Assembly (NCBI GenBank): GCA_951813085.1
Contig: OX638348.1
Coordinates: forward strand, 691,627 to 755,626
DNA length: 64,000 nucleotides
Reading direction: 5' to 3'
DNA from: an uncultured Opitutaceae bacterium
GTDB taxonomy: Bacteria; Verrucomicrobiota; Verrucomicrobiia; Opitutales; Opitutaceae
The translations under genes were made by a program, and so were the position numbers. Shown here one piece after another: positions 1 to 9,791 of this stretch (its first letter is position 1; every line of letters starts with the position of its first letter). A model generated the notes under the pieces. That model was given only the letters and a program-made list of their open reading frames with translations, did not search any database and was not told where the DNA came from.

Positions 1-1143
1 TTGAAGCAAGTTGATACGGATTACTTTGCTGCCCGAATGGAGCGACGCGCCTTTCATGATTCCCTCCCCACCACAATGGTAATGGAAGAGATGGCCTCGC
101 CTCCTCCGACCTATGTGCGAACGCGCGGCGTGTATCATCAATATGGGGAAGAAGTCGAATCGGGACTGCCTGAGATCTTCCCGGATTTTCCACAGGGAGC
201 GCCCCGAAATCGGTTGGGATTCGCTCAGTGGCTCGTGAGCGGGGATCACCCGCTGACGGGACGGGTAGCAGTGAATCGATATTGGCTGAAGTATTTCGGT
301 AGAGGCCTCGTCAAGACTGCCGAGGACTTTGGCTTGCAGGGCGATTGGCCGAGCCATCCCAAGCTATTGGATTGGCTGGCGGATGCGTTTGTTCGATCAG
401 GTTGGGATGTTAAGGCGATGCAACGGCTGATTGTCACCAGCGCGACCTATCGTCAGCAATCTCGCATGACGCCCGAGCTTCGCGAACGCGATCCAGAGAA
501 CGTATTGCTTGCCCTTGGGCCGCGTCAGCGCCTATCGGCTCAATCCGCGCGTGATCAGGCCCTTGCGGTCAGCGGGCTTCTAGTGGAACGACAAGGGGGA
601 CCGTCAGTGAGTCCCTATCAGCCTGATAAGCTCTGGGACCTGATGAGCAACATGAAGTACACGCAATCCAAGGGGGAGGATCTGTATCGAAGAAGCTTGT
701 ACACAATTTGGAAACGAACCGTCCCACCTCCGTCAATGGCGCTGATGGATGCAGCGGATCGGGAAGTGTGCCTAATCAGCTCAACTCGGACGAACACCCC
801 GCTGCAAGCGTTGACCTTGCTGAATGAAAAGCTCTATGTCGAAGCCGCTCGAAATTTGGGTCAACGCATCTTGCTCGAGGGAGGGAATACTGTTCAGGAT
901 AGGGTTACGTTTGGATTTCGAACGACATTAGGAAGGCATCCCACGGAAAAAGAGCATGAGCTGCTTACGTCCGCCTATCGTGAATACAGTAGCGACTTTG
1001 AAGGAAATTTAGTCGGTGCTGAGCGCTTGATTCAAATCGGTGAGTCGGATCCTCCCGATAATCTAGACCCTAGGGAACTGGCCGCGGCCGCGACCTTCGC
1101 GAATGTGCTGCTGAACCTGGATGAAACGGTTACAAGAGAATGA
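1..1143 (+). CDS. DUF1553 (PSD1-type) surface protein, C-terminal part
   Basis: The reading frame is open to the first base of the window, so the TTG at base 1 is probably an internal Leu and the N-terminal half (normally a CxxCH cytochrome-like domain plus DUF1549) lies outside. What remains is the DUF1553 domain: an RNRLGFAQWLV stretch near residue 70, then HPLTGRVAVNRYW, FGRGLVKTAEDFG and a SATYRQ block, which are hallmarks of this family. Proteins of this kind are exported and abundant in Planctomycetota and Verrucomicrobiota; their biochemical role is unknown. The next gene on the same strand is a DUF1501 protein, the usual partner, so the two probably form one transcription unit. The stop is TGA at 1141. 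Family assignment is secure; function is not. Confidence 0.9.
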   Translation: MKQVDTDYFAARMERRAFHDSLPTTMVMEEMASPPPTYVRTRGVYHQYGEEVESGLPEIFPDFPQGAPRNRLGFAQWLVSGDHPLTGRVAVNRYWLKYFGRGLVKTAEDFGLQGDWPSHPKLLDWLADAFVRSGWDVKAMQRLIVTSATYRQQSRMTPELRERDPENVLLALGPRQRLSAQSARDQALAVSGLLVERQGGPSVSPYQPDKLWDLMSNMKYTQSKGEDLYRRSLYTIWKRTVPPPSMALMDAADREVCLISSTRTNTPLQALTLLNEKLYVEAARNLGQRILLEGGNTVQDRVTFGFRTTLGRHPTEKEHELLTSAYREYSSDFEGNLVGAERLIQIGESDPPDNLDPRELAAAATFANVLLNLDETVTRE

Positions 1144-1224
1144 CTCTCGCCACAATGAAACTCGCGCGTTGTCATTTACTGAATTTCGCGCCATCAATTC
1201 CTCCCTCAGACTACCTTGAATTCA

Positions 1225-2697
1225 ATGCATAGTCACACCGAAGGCTGTACAGGCTACCAAAAGTTGTCGGACAATCCGCTGACAATGACCCGTCGCTATT
1301 TCCTGGGCAAGGCAGCCAAGGGGCTCGGAGGTGTAGCGTTGGGCTCCCTGCTGAACGAGCGCTTGATCGCTAGCGCCCAATCGTCGAGTGGCCTGCCCGG
1401 GTTTCCCAACTTCGCCCCCAAGGCAAAGCGTGTAATCTATCTATTCCAATCCGGCGGACCGCCGCAAATGGACCTATTTGACTATAAGCCTTATCTGGAC
1501 GAGGTCCATAAGCAGGAGGTCCCAGAGTCTGTATTCAATGGGCAACGACTTACCGGCATGACTGCCGGGCAGAGCTCATTCCCAGTAGCGCGTTCGATAT
1601 TCAATTTCGAGCGAACGGGTAAAGGGGGCGTCTGGTTGAACACTGAAATGATGCCTCATCTGGCGGAGGTAATGGATGACGTGTGCGTTATCAAATCCAT
1701 GCATACGGAGGCCATAAATCATGATCCTGCGATTACGTTCTTTCAAACGGGATTCCAGATAGCCGGACGGCCTAGCGTCGGCGCATGGCTTTCCTATGGC
1801 CTAGGGAGCCTGAATGAAAATCTACCTACGTTTGTAGCGATGACTTCGTACAATGGAGGCCAGCCCTTGTATGATCGGCTTTGGGGATCGGGTTTCTTGC
1901 CTTCCAAGCATCAGGGCGTCAAATTTGGCGGTGGAAAAGATCCAGTCCTGTATTTGAATAATCCCGACGGAATGAGCGCGGAGCTCCGACGAAAGACGCT
2001 CGACCATATCGCGGCGATGAACGAGATGAAGTTCGACGACTATGGCGATCCGGAGATCGAAACGCGCATCTCCCAATACGAGATGGCGTTTCGCATGCAA
2101 ACTTCGGTGCCAGAACTAACGGATGTTTCCAGCGAGCCCGATAGCACGTTCGACATCTACGGCGACGATGCGCGAAAGCCGGGCACGTTCGCGAACAACT
2201 GCTTGCTTGCTCGTCGCTTGTCCGAGCGCGGCGTACGCTTCGTCCAGCTTTTTCACCGGGGATGGGATACGCACGGCAATCTGCCAAGACAACTGAAGCG
2301 GCAGTGCGAAGCGACGGATCAGGCCGCGGCGGGCTTGATCAAGGATTTGAAGCAGCGCGGAATGCTGGACGATACCTTAGTGATATGGGGAGGCGAATTC
2401 GGACGTACGGTTTACAATCAGGGAGAGATGACCGAGAAGAACTATGGCCGCGATCACCATCCGCGCTGCTGCAGCATGTGGATGGCAGGAGGGGGCGTAA
2501 AAGGAGGTATCGACTACGGCAAGACCGACGACTTCAGCTACAATATCGTAGAGAATCCTGTCAGCGTTCATGACCTGCACGCTACGATTCTACATCTGCT
2601 AGGCGTGAATCACAAGCGATTGACCTACAAGTTCCAGGGTCGCCATTATCGACTCACCGATGTCCACGGAAAGGTGGTAAAGCCCATTCTTGCCTAG
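1225..2697 (+). CDS. DUF1501 family protein with Tat leader
   Basis: This 490-residue protein begins with about 20 residues followed by a twin-arginine leader ([15 protein letters not shown]) and a hydrophobic stretch, the usual DUF1501 start. I prefer ATG 1225 over TTG 1216 three codons upstream; the ATG at 1285 would begin directly at the Tat motif. DUF1501 proteins share the alkaline phosphatase/sulfatase superfamily fold; the [16 protein letters not shown] region near the start and WGGEFGRT near the end are the family signatures. A canonical sulfatase Cys motif is absent. The gene follows a DUF1553 gene after 81 bases, the standard pairing, and ends in TAG, which shows that TAG works as an ordinary stop in this genome. 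Role in the cell is unknown; probably a folded, exported partner of the DUF1553 protein. Confidence 0.92.
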   Translation: MHSHTEGCTGYQKLSDNPLTMTRRYFLGKAAKGLGGVALGSLLNERLIASAQSSSGLPGFPNFAPKAKRVIYLFQSGGPPQMDLFDYKPYLDEVHKQEVPESVFNGQRLTGMTAGQSSFPVARSIFNFERTGKGGVWLNTEMMPHLAEVMDDVCVIKSMHTEAINHDPAITFFQTGFQIAGRPSVGAWLSYGLGSLNENLPTFVAMTSYNGGQPLYDRLWGSGFLPSKHQGVKFGGGKDPVLYLNNPDGMSAELRRKTLDHIAAMNEMKFDDYGDPEIETRISQYEMAFRMQTSVPELTDVSSEPDSTFDIYGDDARKPGTFANNCLLARRLSERGVRFVQLFHRGWDTHGNLPRQLKRQCEATDQAAAGLIKDLKQRGMLDDTLVIWGGEFGRTVYNQGEMTEKNYGRDHHPRCCSMWMAGGGVKGGIDYGKTDDFSYNIVENPVSVHDLHATILHLLGVNHKRLTYKFQGRHYRLTDVHGKVVKPILA

Positions 2698-2812
2698 CGC
2701 GTGATCTGGTTTTTCTATTTGCGCGTTACCAATTGCGTCTTGTTCCTATTTCCTTCTGGCGTTTTCTTCTTTCGATTAGGCGCCCGTTTAGTTTCACCCA
2801 CGATTATCGACA

Positions 2813-4279
2813 ATGAAATACTGCAAACCACGAATCTTCACTCTCTTAGCCCTTCTGGCTCTTATAGGTAGCCTACGCGCGGACAAACCGAACGTAGTCA
2901 TCATTCTAGTGGATGATATGGGCTATGGCGATGCGAAATGCTTCAACCCAGAGTCCAAGATCGAGACTCCATTCCTCGATCAGCTGGCTGAGGAAGGAAT
3001 GATGTTTCGCGATGCGCATGCGCCCGGCCCTTTGTGCCACATGTCCCGCTACGGTTTGATGACAGGGCGGTATCCGTTTCGCACCGACGTGACCGTTTGG
3101 CCGACTAAGCCACTTATCGCGGAGGGTCAAATGACGATCGCGTCTTTGCTCAAGTCGCAGGGCTACCATACGGCTATGGTTGGGAAGTGGCACCTGGGGT
3201 TTGAGGAAACGGGATACGAAAATCCGCTGCCAGGGGGCCCGGTGGACCGAGGGTTCGATAGTTTTTTCGGGATTCGGGCGTCGACTGACATTCCCCCTTA
3301 TTTCTACATCGCAGGTGATCGAGCGGTGCGGCCACCGTCGGAGTGGATCGATCGGGTCCACAGCGAAGGATGGACCTCGATTCAAGGCGAATTCTCTCGC
3401 GAGGGTGGCATTGCCCCCGAGATGGAACTGAAAGATGTGCTCCCGCGCTTTACGGATGAAGCGCTCGAAGTGATTTATGGCCATGAATCGGATGAAGCGC
3501 TCATGCTCTACTTAGCCTACCCAGCGCCGCATACGCCTTGGCTTCCGTCCCCCGAGTTCGCGGGAAAAAGCGAAGCGTCAATGTACGGAGATTTCATGAC
3601 GATGGTGGATTACGAGATCGGGCGCGTGCTCGACTCTTTAGAGAAAGAAGGTCTCACCGAGGATACGCTGGTGATTTTCACCTCGGACAATGGGCCTGTG
3701 TGGTACGATCAGGATGTCGAGCGGTTGGGTCATGATTCGTCGGGAGGTTTGCGCGGCATGAAGTCCGACGCTTGGGAAGGGGGTCACCGCATGCCCTTCA
3801 TCGTTCGTTGGCCCGGTACGGTGAAGGCCGGTTCGATCAGCGATCAGCTGGTTTGCTTTACGGATCTGCTAGCGACCTTTGCGGATATTACAGGCTCTAA
3901 ACTACCCGAAGACGCGGGGCCCGACAGCTTTAGTTTCTTACCTGCCTTGAAAGGAAAAGTAGGGGAGAGCGAGCGAATGTCGGTCGTAATGAAGTCTGGG
4001 AGCGCCGGGCTTATGCTGATTCGTTCCGGGGACTGGAAGTTTATCGATGGGCGAGGTTCGGGCGGATTCTCCGATCGAGGCGCTCGAGGCGGCGATCCCC
4101 TGCAAGGAGGGAATCTAGGAGGTTCATCTGTTTCCAAGAATACCGGTCCTGCGGGGAAGCTGTATTTAATGAGCAATGACATTGGAGAAACGAAGAACCT
4201 TTTTGAGCAGAGGCCGGAGGTCGTATCGCGCTTGCGAAAGGAAATGGCGACGATCATTGATTCCGGGAGAAGCCGGTGA
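2813..4279 (+). CDS. S1 sulfatase with unusual CHMSR active-site motif
   Basis: A 488-residue exported sulfatase: signal peptide residues 1-23, metal-binding VDDMGYGD, then the active-site region at Cys75, and later GKWHLG and FTSDNGP motifs. The formylglycine motif normally reads C-x-P/A-x-R, but here it is C-H-M-S-R (DNA tgc cac atg tcc cgc), followed by the normal YGLMTGRYP. Pro to Met needs several base changes, so it is not a simple read error. If the maturase tolerates Met the enzyme is active; otherwise it may be unmodified. The flanking YGLMTGRYPFR resembles subfamilies near S1_14/S1_15, a tentative placement. A glycine-rich insert lies around residues 405-440. Its TGA overlaps the GTG of the next gene by four bases (GTGA), indicating translational coupling. 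Confidence 0.92.
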   Translation: MKYCKPRIFTLLALLALIGSLRADKPNVVIILVDDMGYGDAKCFNPESKIETPFLDQLAEEGMMFRDAHAPGPLCHMSRYGLMTGRYPFRTDVTVWPTKPLIAEGQMTIASLLKSQGYHTAMVGKWHLGFEETGYENPLPGGPVDRGFDSFFGIRASTDIPPYFYIAGDRAVRPPSEWIDRVHSEGWTSIQGEFSREGGIAPEMELKDVLPRFTDEALEVIYGHESDEALMLYLAYPAPHTPWLPSPEFAGKSEASMYGDFMTMVDYEIGRVLDSLEKEGLTEDTLVIFTSDNGPVWYDQDVERLGHDSSGGLRGMKSDAWEGGHRMPFIVRWPGTVKAGSISDQLVCFTDLLATFADITGSKLPEDAGPDSFSFLPALKGKVGESERMSVVMKSGSAGLMLIRSGDWKFIDGRGSGGFSDRGARGGDPLQGGNLGGSSVSKNTGPAGKLYLMSNDIGETKNLFEQRPEVVSRLRKEMATIIDSGRSR

Positions 4280-5605
4280 GGCAACCGCAATCGCGACGCT
4301 TAGCCTCTGACTGGTTTGGGAAGTCCCGGTGGTGGGGCTTGCTCCTGGGGCTTGTCCTCTGCGGATGCCAGTCTCTTTATCTTGAACAAGACGCAGATAT
4401 ACTGCGTCCGTATTCGGGCCCTTCGTCTGAAGGCGTTGATAGGAACACGATCCGGGGCAAGGTGATGGTGGGTTATCAAGGATGGTTTACTGCGGAAGGA
4501 GATGGGTCTGGGATAGGCTGGGGACATTGGACTCGGTGCAGAGGCGGTGACTTCGGTCCCGACGACGTTGCCGTGGATCTCTGGCCAGACATGAGTGAAT
4601 ATTCATCGGATGAGCAGTATGAAACGAAATTTCGATATGCGGATGGCAGCGTAGCGACCGTATTCAGTTCTCATGACAAAGGAGTTGTCCTGCGCCACTT
4701 TCAATGGATGAAGGAATACGGGAGGAGCCTTTGTGCAGCGCTTCGCAAATGGGCTGCGCCGTCCAGAAATTAAAGGGCACAAGGATACGCTATTGGCGAG
4801 CGCCCGTGAGGGAGCGCATCGGTTTGGGCGCGCCTATGCGGTTATGTATGATCTCAGTGGACTGCCAGAAGGCGGTGTTCAATCGGTAGTGGATGACTGG
4901 ACGGGTTTGTCTGCCAGGATGCAAATCGAGAATGATAGCGCGTACCTAAGAGTTAACGAGAAGCCATTGGTGAGCGTTTGGGGAGTGGGATTTAGCGATC
5001 GAGGAAAGCCCCGAGCCTATACGCTCGAGGAGTGTCGTGATCTGATCGCTTTCCTAAAAGATGCGGGATGTTCCGTCATGCTAGGAATTCCGACCTATTG
5101 GCGCGAAGGGACTCGCGATGCGACTGATAATCCCAATTTGTTGGAGGTGTTGGAAATGGCGGACATATTGAGTCCGTGGACAGTCGGTCGGTACAGGAAT
5201 TTGGAAACCGCCAGAAGCCATGCCCACAGGCTCTGGAAACCGGATAGGGAGTGGTGCGTCGCTCGTGGAATCGATTATTTGCCGATAGCCTTTCCCGGTT
5301 TTAGCTGGCGCAATCAAAACGGGGGCGAATTGAATGCGATTCCTCGACTAAAGGGCGCGTTCTTCTGGGAGCAGGTTACGTCTGCAAAACGAATGGGTAG
5401 CGATATGCTTTACGTAGCGATGTTCGACGAAGTGGATGAAGGAACTGCGATTTTCAAAGTTTCCGATACTCCTCTGGTTGGGGATGGGGTAGCTTTCCTC
5501 GATAGAGAAGGCCTCCCGAGCGATTACTATCTGACTCTAGCCGGTGAGGCCGGGAGATTGTTGAGAGATGAACGCTCATTGGAGGAAGCTCAGCCTAGTT
5601 GGTGA
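4276..5605 (+). pseudogene. GH71/99-like lipoprotein, interrupted by a frameshift
   Basis: The N-terminal piece (GTG 4276) carries a signal with lipobox LVLCGC and then GKVMVGYQGWF, the conserved start of the glycoside hydrolase 71/99-like domain (xylosidase/endo-alpha-mannosidase clan). The frame breaks near 4720-4726: after RHFQWMKEYG the same frame runs to a stop at 4773, while the matching continuation AFVQRFANGL resumes in another frame and runs to 5605, ending through FFWEQVTSAKRMGSD and MFDEVDEGTAIF, also family-typical. The homologous stretch usually has a few extra residues at the break (YG-IDG-AF), so several bases may be missing rather than one. It is the only classical glycosidase-like gene in this cluster. 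It overlaps the upstream sulfatase by four bases and precedes another sulfatase. Either a true pseudogene or an assembly error. Confidence 0.75.
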
Positions 5606-5631
5606 CATCAATTTAAAACGAAGTAAGAATT

Positions 5632-7104
5632 ATGAAAATTAGGAACGTTAGAATATGGTTGGCCTTATGTGTTGCCTTGAGCTCATGCCAGCTGCACGCC
5701 AAGCCCAAGAACGTTCTCTTCATCATTTGCGATGACTTGAACGTGCATCTTAGCGCTGCGGGTTATGAAGCGGTATCGACTCCGGTCTTGGAGCGATTTG
5801 CTAAGGAAAGCGTAACCTTCAATCGAGCCTATTGCCAGTACCCGGTCTGTGGCCCATCGCGAGCATCTCTACTAAGTGGATTGTATCCGGAATCTACAGG
5901 CGTTGTCAGCAACACGGTTGACATACGCGATACGCGTCCAGGCACGGTATCGCTGCCGCAGCGCTTCAAGGATAGCGGCTATTGGACGGCGGGAACGGGA
6001 AAGATCTTTCACAATACGAAAATGCAGCCTACGGAAGAGGCATGGGACGAGCACGTAATGTTTCAGAACGACGAACACGGCTTGGAAGTAGCGGCTCGTA
6101 GGGCGTTCGAGGCGGAGCATGGACCGATCTCCAATCGTGAGAATCGCAAATCGTGGAAAGAGTTCCTGAGCGCCTATTCCAAGCAGACGCGCGGGCAAAC
6201 GCCTCCTGGCTATGGACCGACTGACTTGGAGGACGGGCAGCACAAGGATGGAAAGAATGTGCGGCAGGTCGCGCAGTGGCTTTCTAGCAAAGCGTATGGA
6301 GATAAACCCTTTTTCATCGGGTGCGGTATCCAGAAACCGCATGTCCCTTTTCTGGCGCCGCAGAAGTATTTCGATCGATTTCCGCTAGACGCGATAGAGT
6401 ATGATCCAGTGAGAGGCGATGACTGGTCGGATATTCCGAAAAAGGCGGCTTCTCATCGATACGGGGCCTTTGGATTTGAGATGGGCGTGGAGAACGACAC
6501 ATTGCGACGCGAGTATATGCAAGCGTATCACGCGTGTATAGAATTTATAGATACTCAATTAGGTATTGTTTTCAATTCCCTGAAAGAGAACGGACTTTGG
6601 GAAGATGCGATCATCGTATTAACATCCGACCATGGCTACCATCTCGGCGAGCATTCCATGTGGGGAAAGGTGACCTTGTTCGAGGAGTGCGCTCGTGTGC
6701 CGATGATGATGCGCGTTCCAGGCATGACGCCGGATGGGATTTCAAGCGATGCCTTGGTAGAGCACGTCGACTTCTATCCGACCTTGATGGAACTGTGCGA
6801 TTTGGACATGGCATTGGATTTGCAGGGAACGAGTTTGGTTCCGCTCTTGAAGAATCCGGGCGGTAAGGGAAAGGAGTTTGCCTACACTGTGGTCAGTCGA
6901 GGAAAGGACTTGGGGCGTTCCATTCGGACGGACCGTTGGCGCTATGCCGAATGGTTCGATTCGAGAAATGCGGAACTATACGATTTGGAGAACGATCCTC
7001 TTGAATACACGAATCTTGCCGGAAATCCCGAGTACGCGACTCGGTTGAAGTCGATGGGCGGGCTCATGGCGAAGGCAAAGCGAAAAGCTGGAAGTAAGCG
7101 ATAA
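5632..7104 (+). CDS. S1 sulfatase, iduronate-2-sulfatase-like
   Basis: A 490-residue exported sulfatase. Residues 1-23 are a signal peptide; a Cys at residue 19 (LSSC) could also make it a lipoprotein. The core starts with KNVLFIICDDLN, with the CGPSR formylglycine motif at Cys73 and LLSGLYP after it. The block IQKPHVPFLAPQKYFDRFP (about residues 238-256) and TSDHGYHLGEH are characteristic of iduronate-2-sulfatase relatives (S1_7). The expected reaction is hydrolysis of a sulfate ester on a uronate or related sugar; substrate is inferred only from family. It starts 26 bases after the GH71/99-like gene and is followed by a DUF1080 lipoprotein, so it is probably part of the same polysaccharide-processing transcript. 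The start ATG has no obvious Shine-Dalgarno. Confidence 0.95.
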   Translation: MKIRNVRIWLALCVALSSCQLHAKPKNVLFIICDDLNVHLSAAGYEAVSTPVLERFAKESVTFNRAYCQYPVCGPSRASLLSGLYPESTGVVSNTVDIRDTRPGTVSLPQRFKDSGYWTAGTGKIFHNTKMQPTEEAWDEHVMFQNDEHGLEVAARRAFEAEHGPISNRENRKSWKEFLSAYSKQTRGQTPPGYGPTDLEDGQHKDGKNVRQVAQWLSSKAYGDKPFFIGCGIQKPHVPFLAPQKYFDRFPLDAIEYDPVRGDDWSDIPKKAASHRYGAFGFEMGVENDTLRREYMQAYHACIEFIDTQLGIVFNSLKENGLWEDAIIVLTSDHGYHLGEHSMWGKVTLFEECARVPMMMRVPGMTPDGISSDALVEHVDFYPTLMELCDLDMALDLQGTSLVPLLKNPGGKGKEFAYTVVSRGKDLGRSIRTDRWRYAEWFDSRNAELYDLENDPLEYTNLAGNPEYATRLKSMGGLMAKAKRKAGSKR

Positions 7105-7202
7105 GAAGCCTCTTGATGGGATCGCAATGAAATGACTAGAATCTGCCTAAATGCGGATTTCCCGACGGCGATGACCAATTTAAAATTAACAACAACCCTC
7201 TT

Positions 7203-7922
7203 ATGAAAACGAATACCACATCACTCATACTTTTGCCCCTTCTATTTTTAGCCGCATGCTCAGACTCTTCCCAATCAGGTTCTGATGGCAGTGACTTGTC
7301 GGATGGCTGGATTGCCTTGTTCGATGGGAAGTCGACCTCCGGTTGGAGAGGCTACAATGGCATCGAGATGGATGGCGCGTGGGTGGTGGAGGACGGTGCG
7401 TTGCACTTGGTCCATCGGGAAAAAGGAAGTCCGCAAGTGAGTATCATAACCGAGGGGCAGTATGCTGACTTCGATCTTCGATTTGAATGGAAAGTGGAAG
7501 CGGGAACGAATTCAGGCGTGATGTTTCGGGTAGGGGAAGGACCAGCCAAGCCCCACTTGACCGGTCCCGAGTACCAGGTCTTGGACAATTTGGGTTTTCG
7601 GAATGGCAAAGGACTGCCGGTTACTCCTAGAGAGTATACCGCAACCCACTATGCGGTTGAAGTAGCGACTAGCGATGAGACGAAGCCAATCGGTGAATGG
7701 AATTCAAGTCGTATCGTTGCCAAAGGAAACCACGTGGAGTATTGGCTTAATGACGTCATGACGGCTTCTTACGAAATCAATAGCCCAAAATGGAAGGATC
7801 AAGTCGCCAATTCCAAGTTCAATAGCTGGGAACATTACGCTACCTTGTCCAAGGGGCACATTAGCTTGCAGGATCATGGCCATCGAGTTTGGTTTCGTAA
7901 TTTGAAGATCAAGGAGCTCTAG
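7203..7922 (+). CDS. DUF1080 lipoprotein (3-keto-disaccharide hydrolase-like domain)
   Basis: A 239-residue protein with a lipoprotein signal (LFLAAC, Cys at residue 19) and a single concanavalin A-like DUF1080 domain: the opening GWIALFDGKSTSGWRG, central FDLRFEWKVEAGTNSGVMFRV and closing HGHRVWFRNLKIKEL are diagnostic. Members of PF06439 have been described as hydrolases of 3-keto-glucosides or as carbohydrate-binding jelly rolls; which applies here is not decided by sequence. It sits between two sulfatase genes on the same strand, consistent with a surface-anchored role in handling glycans. The stop is TAG. No recognisable ribosome-binding site precedes ATG 7203. Confidence 0.93.
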   Translation: MKTNTTSLILLPLLFLAACSDSSQSGSDGSDLSDGWIALFDGKSTSGWRGYNGIEMDGAWVVEDGALHLVHREKGSPQVSIITEGQYADFDLRFEWKVEAGTNSGVMFRVGEGPAKPHLTGPEYQVLDNLGFRNGKGLPVTPREYTATHYAVEVATSDETKPIGEWNSSRIVAKGNHVEYWLNDVMTASYEINSPKWKDQVANSKFNSWEHYATLSKGHISLQDHGHRVWFRNLKIKEL

Positions 7923-7989
7923 TTTATCGTTTGAGCTGAGCTTGCGCATCGTTATGAAGAGTGGATGTTACAGGCTTGTTGATGTTCCT

Positions 7990-9489
7990 ATGGCTCTAAA
8001 ACGCATCCTTTGGCGGTTCCTTTTGCTGATTGGTTTTTCTAGTCCTGCAGCATTGTGGGCCCAGAATGAATCAGCGCCGGCGGTCGAAAACGTCGTCTTT
8101 ATCTTAAGCGACGATCATCGCTACGACTTGATGGGTTTCATGGATCAAGCTCCGGACTGGCTCGAGACGCCGCATATAGACCGGTTGGCGGCAGAGGGCG
8201 CCCATCTTAGGAACGCGTTCGTGTCGACATCGCTATGCTCGCCGAGTCGGGCGTCGATTTTGACAGGGCAGTACATGCACCGCCATCGTGTGGTCGACAA
8301 CCAGCGAGCGGTTCCTGAAGGCACAGTCTTTTTTCCGAGCTACTTGCAAGACAAGGGAGTTGAAACGGCGTTTGTCGGCAAGTGGCATATGGGGCATGAC
8401 GATGACTCTCCCCGTTCCGGTTTCGATCATTGGGTCAGCTTTGTCGGTCAAGGCGAGTACTTTAATCCCACTCTGAACATAAATGGGACGCGCCGCGCAT
8501 TTGAAGGCTACAATGCGGATTTGATGGCATCGCAAGCGATAGACTGGCTAAGCGATGGACGTCCGACGGATCGCCCGTTCTTTCTCTATCTCTCCTTCAA
8601 GGCGGTGCACTATCCGTTCCAGCCACCAGAGCGGCATGCGGGTCGCTATCACGGAAAGCCGATTCCTTATCCTCAAACGATGGCCAATACGGAGCGGAAC
8701 TATCGTACTGCGCCCCGATGGGTTCGCGATCGCCGCTACTCGATCCATGGTATTGACCATATGGAGACAGGGGCCTTTGACAACGATCCGGTTCCTGATT
8801 TCGATGACTTGTACTGGGATTTCTGCGAGACGGTTCATGCATTGGATGAAAATGTAGGACGCGTTCTCGATTGCTTGGACGAGAATGGGCTCGCGAAGAA
8901 TACGCTCGTGCTGTACATGGGCGACAACGGATTCCATCTCGGAGAGCACGGCTTCTACGATAAGCGCGATGCGTACGAGACTTCAATACGCGTTCCGATG
9001 CTGGTGCGGGCTCCTGGCTTAGTTCAAGCAGGAAGCGTAGTGGAGTCGATGGTACAGAATATTGATGTGGCGTCGACGGTGATGGAGGCGCTGGGCGTTC
9101 CGGTTCCTGGGAACCTGCCACCCGAGCGTAGAATGGATGGACGTAGCTTTCTACCGCTGTTGCAGGGGAAGTCGATTCCTTGGCGGGATCATATCCTCTA
9201 CGAATATCACTGGGAATGGAACTTTCCGGCGACACCGACCTTGTTCGCAATTCGGACGGATCGCTATAAATACGTCTACCATCATGGGACTTGGGACATC
9301 GACGCGTTTTACGATCTTCAAGAAGATCCGATCGAGCGGCACAATTTAATAGACGTTCCTGCCTACAAGGAGCGAATGCTAGAATTGCGTACGCAGTTAT
9401 TCGAGGAGCTTGAGGCCTCGGGCGCCTTGGAAGTGCCGTTCCGGACTCCGGAGGGCGAGCGATTGGATCAACGGAAACTACGTCGCTAG
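7990..9489 (+). CDS. S1 sulfatase, N-acetylglucosamine-6-sulfatase-like
   Basis: I start this 499-residue protein at ATG 7990, which begins a clean signal peptide (residues 1-25, ending ALWAQ); in-frame TTG 7942 and ATG 7954 lie upstream but would put polar residues in front. The core has VVFILSDDHR, the CSPSR motif at Cys83 and SILTGQYMHRHRVVDN, which closely resembles the corresponding stretch of eukaryotic glucosamine-6-sulfatase (S1_6/S1_11 type). Later motifs are GKWHMG, YLSFKAVHYPF and MGDNGFHLGEHGFYDKR. Expected activity is removal of a sulfate ester from an amino sugar or related residue outside the cytoplasm. It follows the DUF1080 gene by 67 bases and is followed by a small membrane-protein ORF and another sulfatase. 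Confidence 0.94.
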   Translation: MALKRILWRFLLLIGFSSPAALWAQNESAPAVENVVFILSDDHRYDLMGFMDQAPDWLETPHIDRLAAEGAHLRNAFVSTSLCSPSRASILTGQYMHRHRVVDNQRAVPEGTVFFPSYLQDKGVETAFVGKWHMGHDDDSPRSGFDHWVSFVGQGEYFNPTLNINGTRRAFEGYNADLMASQAIDWLSDGRPTDRPFFLYLSFKAVHYPFQPPERHAGRYHGKPIPYPQTMANTERNYRTAPRWVRDRRYSIHGIDHMETGAFDNDPVPDFDDLYWDFCETVHALDENVGRVLDCLDENGLAKNTLVLYMGDNGFHLGEHGFYDKRDAYETSIRVPMLVRAPGLVQAGSVVESMVQNIDVASTVMEALGVPVPGNLPPERRMDGRSFLPLLQGKSIPWRDHILYEYHWEWNFPATPTLFAIRTDRYKYVYHHGTWDIDAFYDLQEDPIERHNLIDVPAYKERMLELRTQLFEELEASGALEVPFRTPEGERLDQRKLRR

Positions 9490-9567
9490 CCCGGCCCGGT
9501 TTTGGGGAACTACGGTTCCACGATGATAGTTCTGGGAATTACGCGTCAACTCGGGTAGGTAAAGACA

Positions 9568-9729
9568 ATGGATCAAATACTGAGGATACTGATATATATT
9601 GTTTTAGGCGTTATCTTCCTCTTCATCTCAGGGGTTTTGATCCAACGGAGCATGGACAAAGACGCTGCGGAGCGGAGGAAGGACCAATCGAAAGATCAAG
9701 CGCTGGACAATCCGGAAATGAAACGGTAG
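9568..9729 (+). CDS. small single-pass membrane protein (53 residues)
   Basis: A short ORF between two sulfatase genes: ATG 9568, TAG 9727. Residues 6-25 (RILIYIVLGVIFLFISGVLI) form one hydrophobic segment, and the remaining 28 residues are very charged (KDAAERRKDQSKDQ...), predicting a small protein with a short N-terminus, one membrane span and a soluble basic/acidic tail. A weak purine-rich stretch (GGTAAAG) lies just upstream of the ATG. The ordered hydrophobic-then-charged layout and codon use look protein-like rather than random, but I recognise no family. It could be a small accessory or assembly factor for the neighbouring exported enzymes, or a chance ORF. Confidence 0.5.
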   Translation: MDQILRILIYIVLGVIFLFISGVLIQRSMDKDAAERRKDQSKDQALDNPEMKR

Positions 9730-9791
9730 CTATCTTAGCTTCAATTCTCCTATAAGTCGTATGGTTGATTTACCCTAACGGAACCAAGATC

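Noticed and set aside
2906-3484. Antisense open frame of 192 residues inside a sulfatase gene, and similar ones (8597-9250, 33863-34471, 48401-49399)
   Set aside because: They lie wholly inside strongly supported genes and show no recognisable domain; they follow from the codon bias of the opposite strand.
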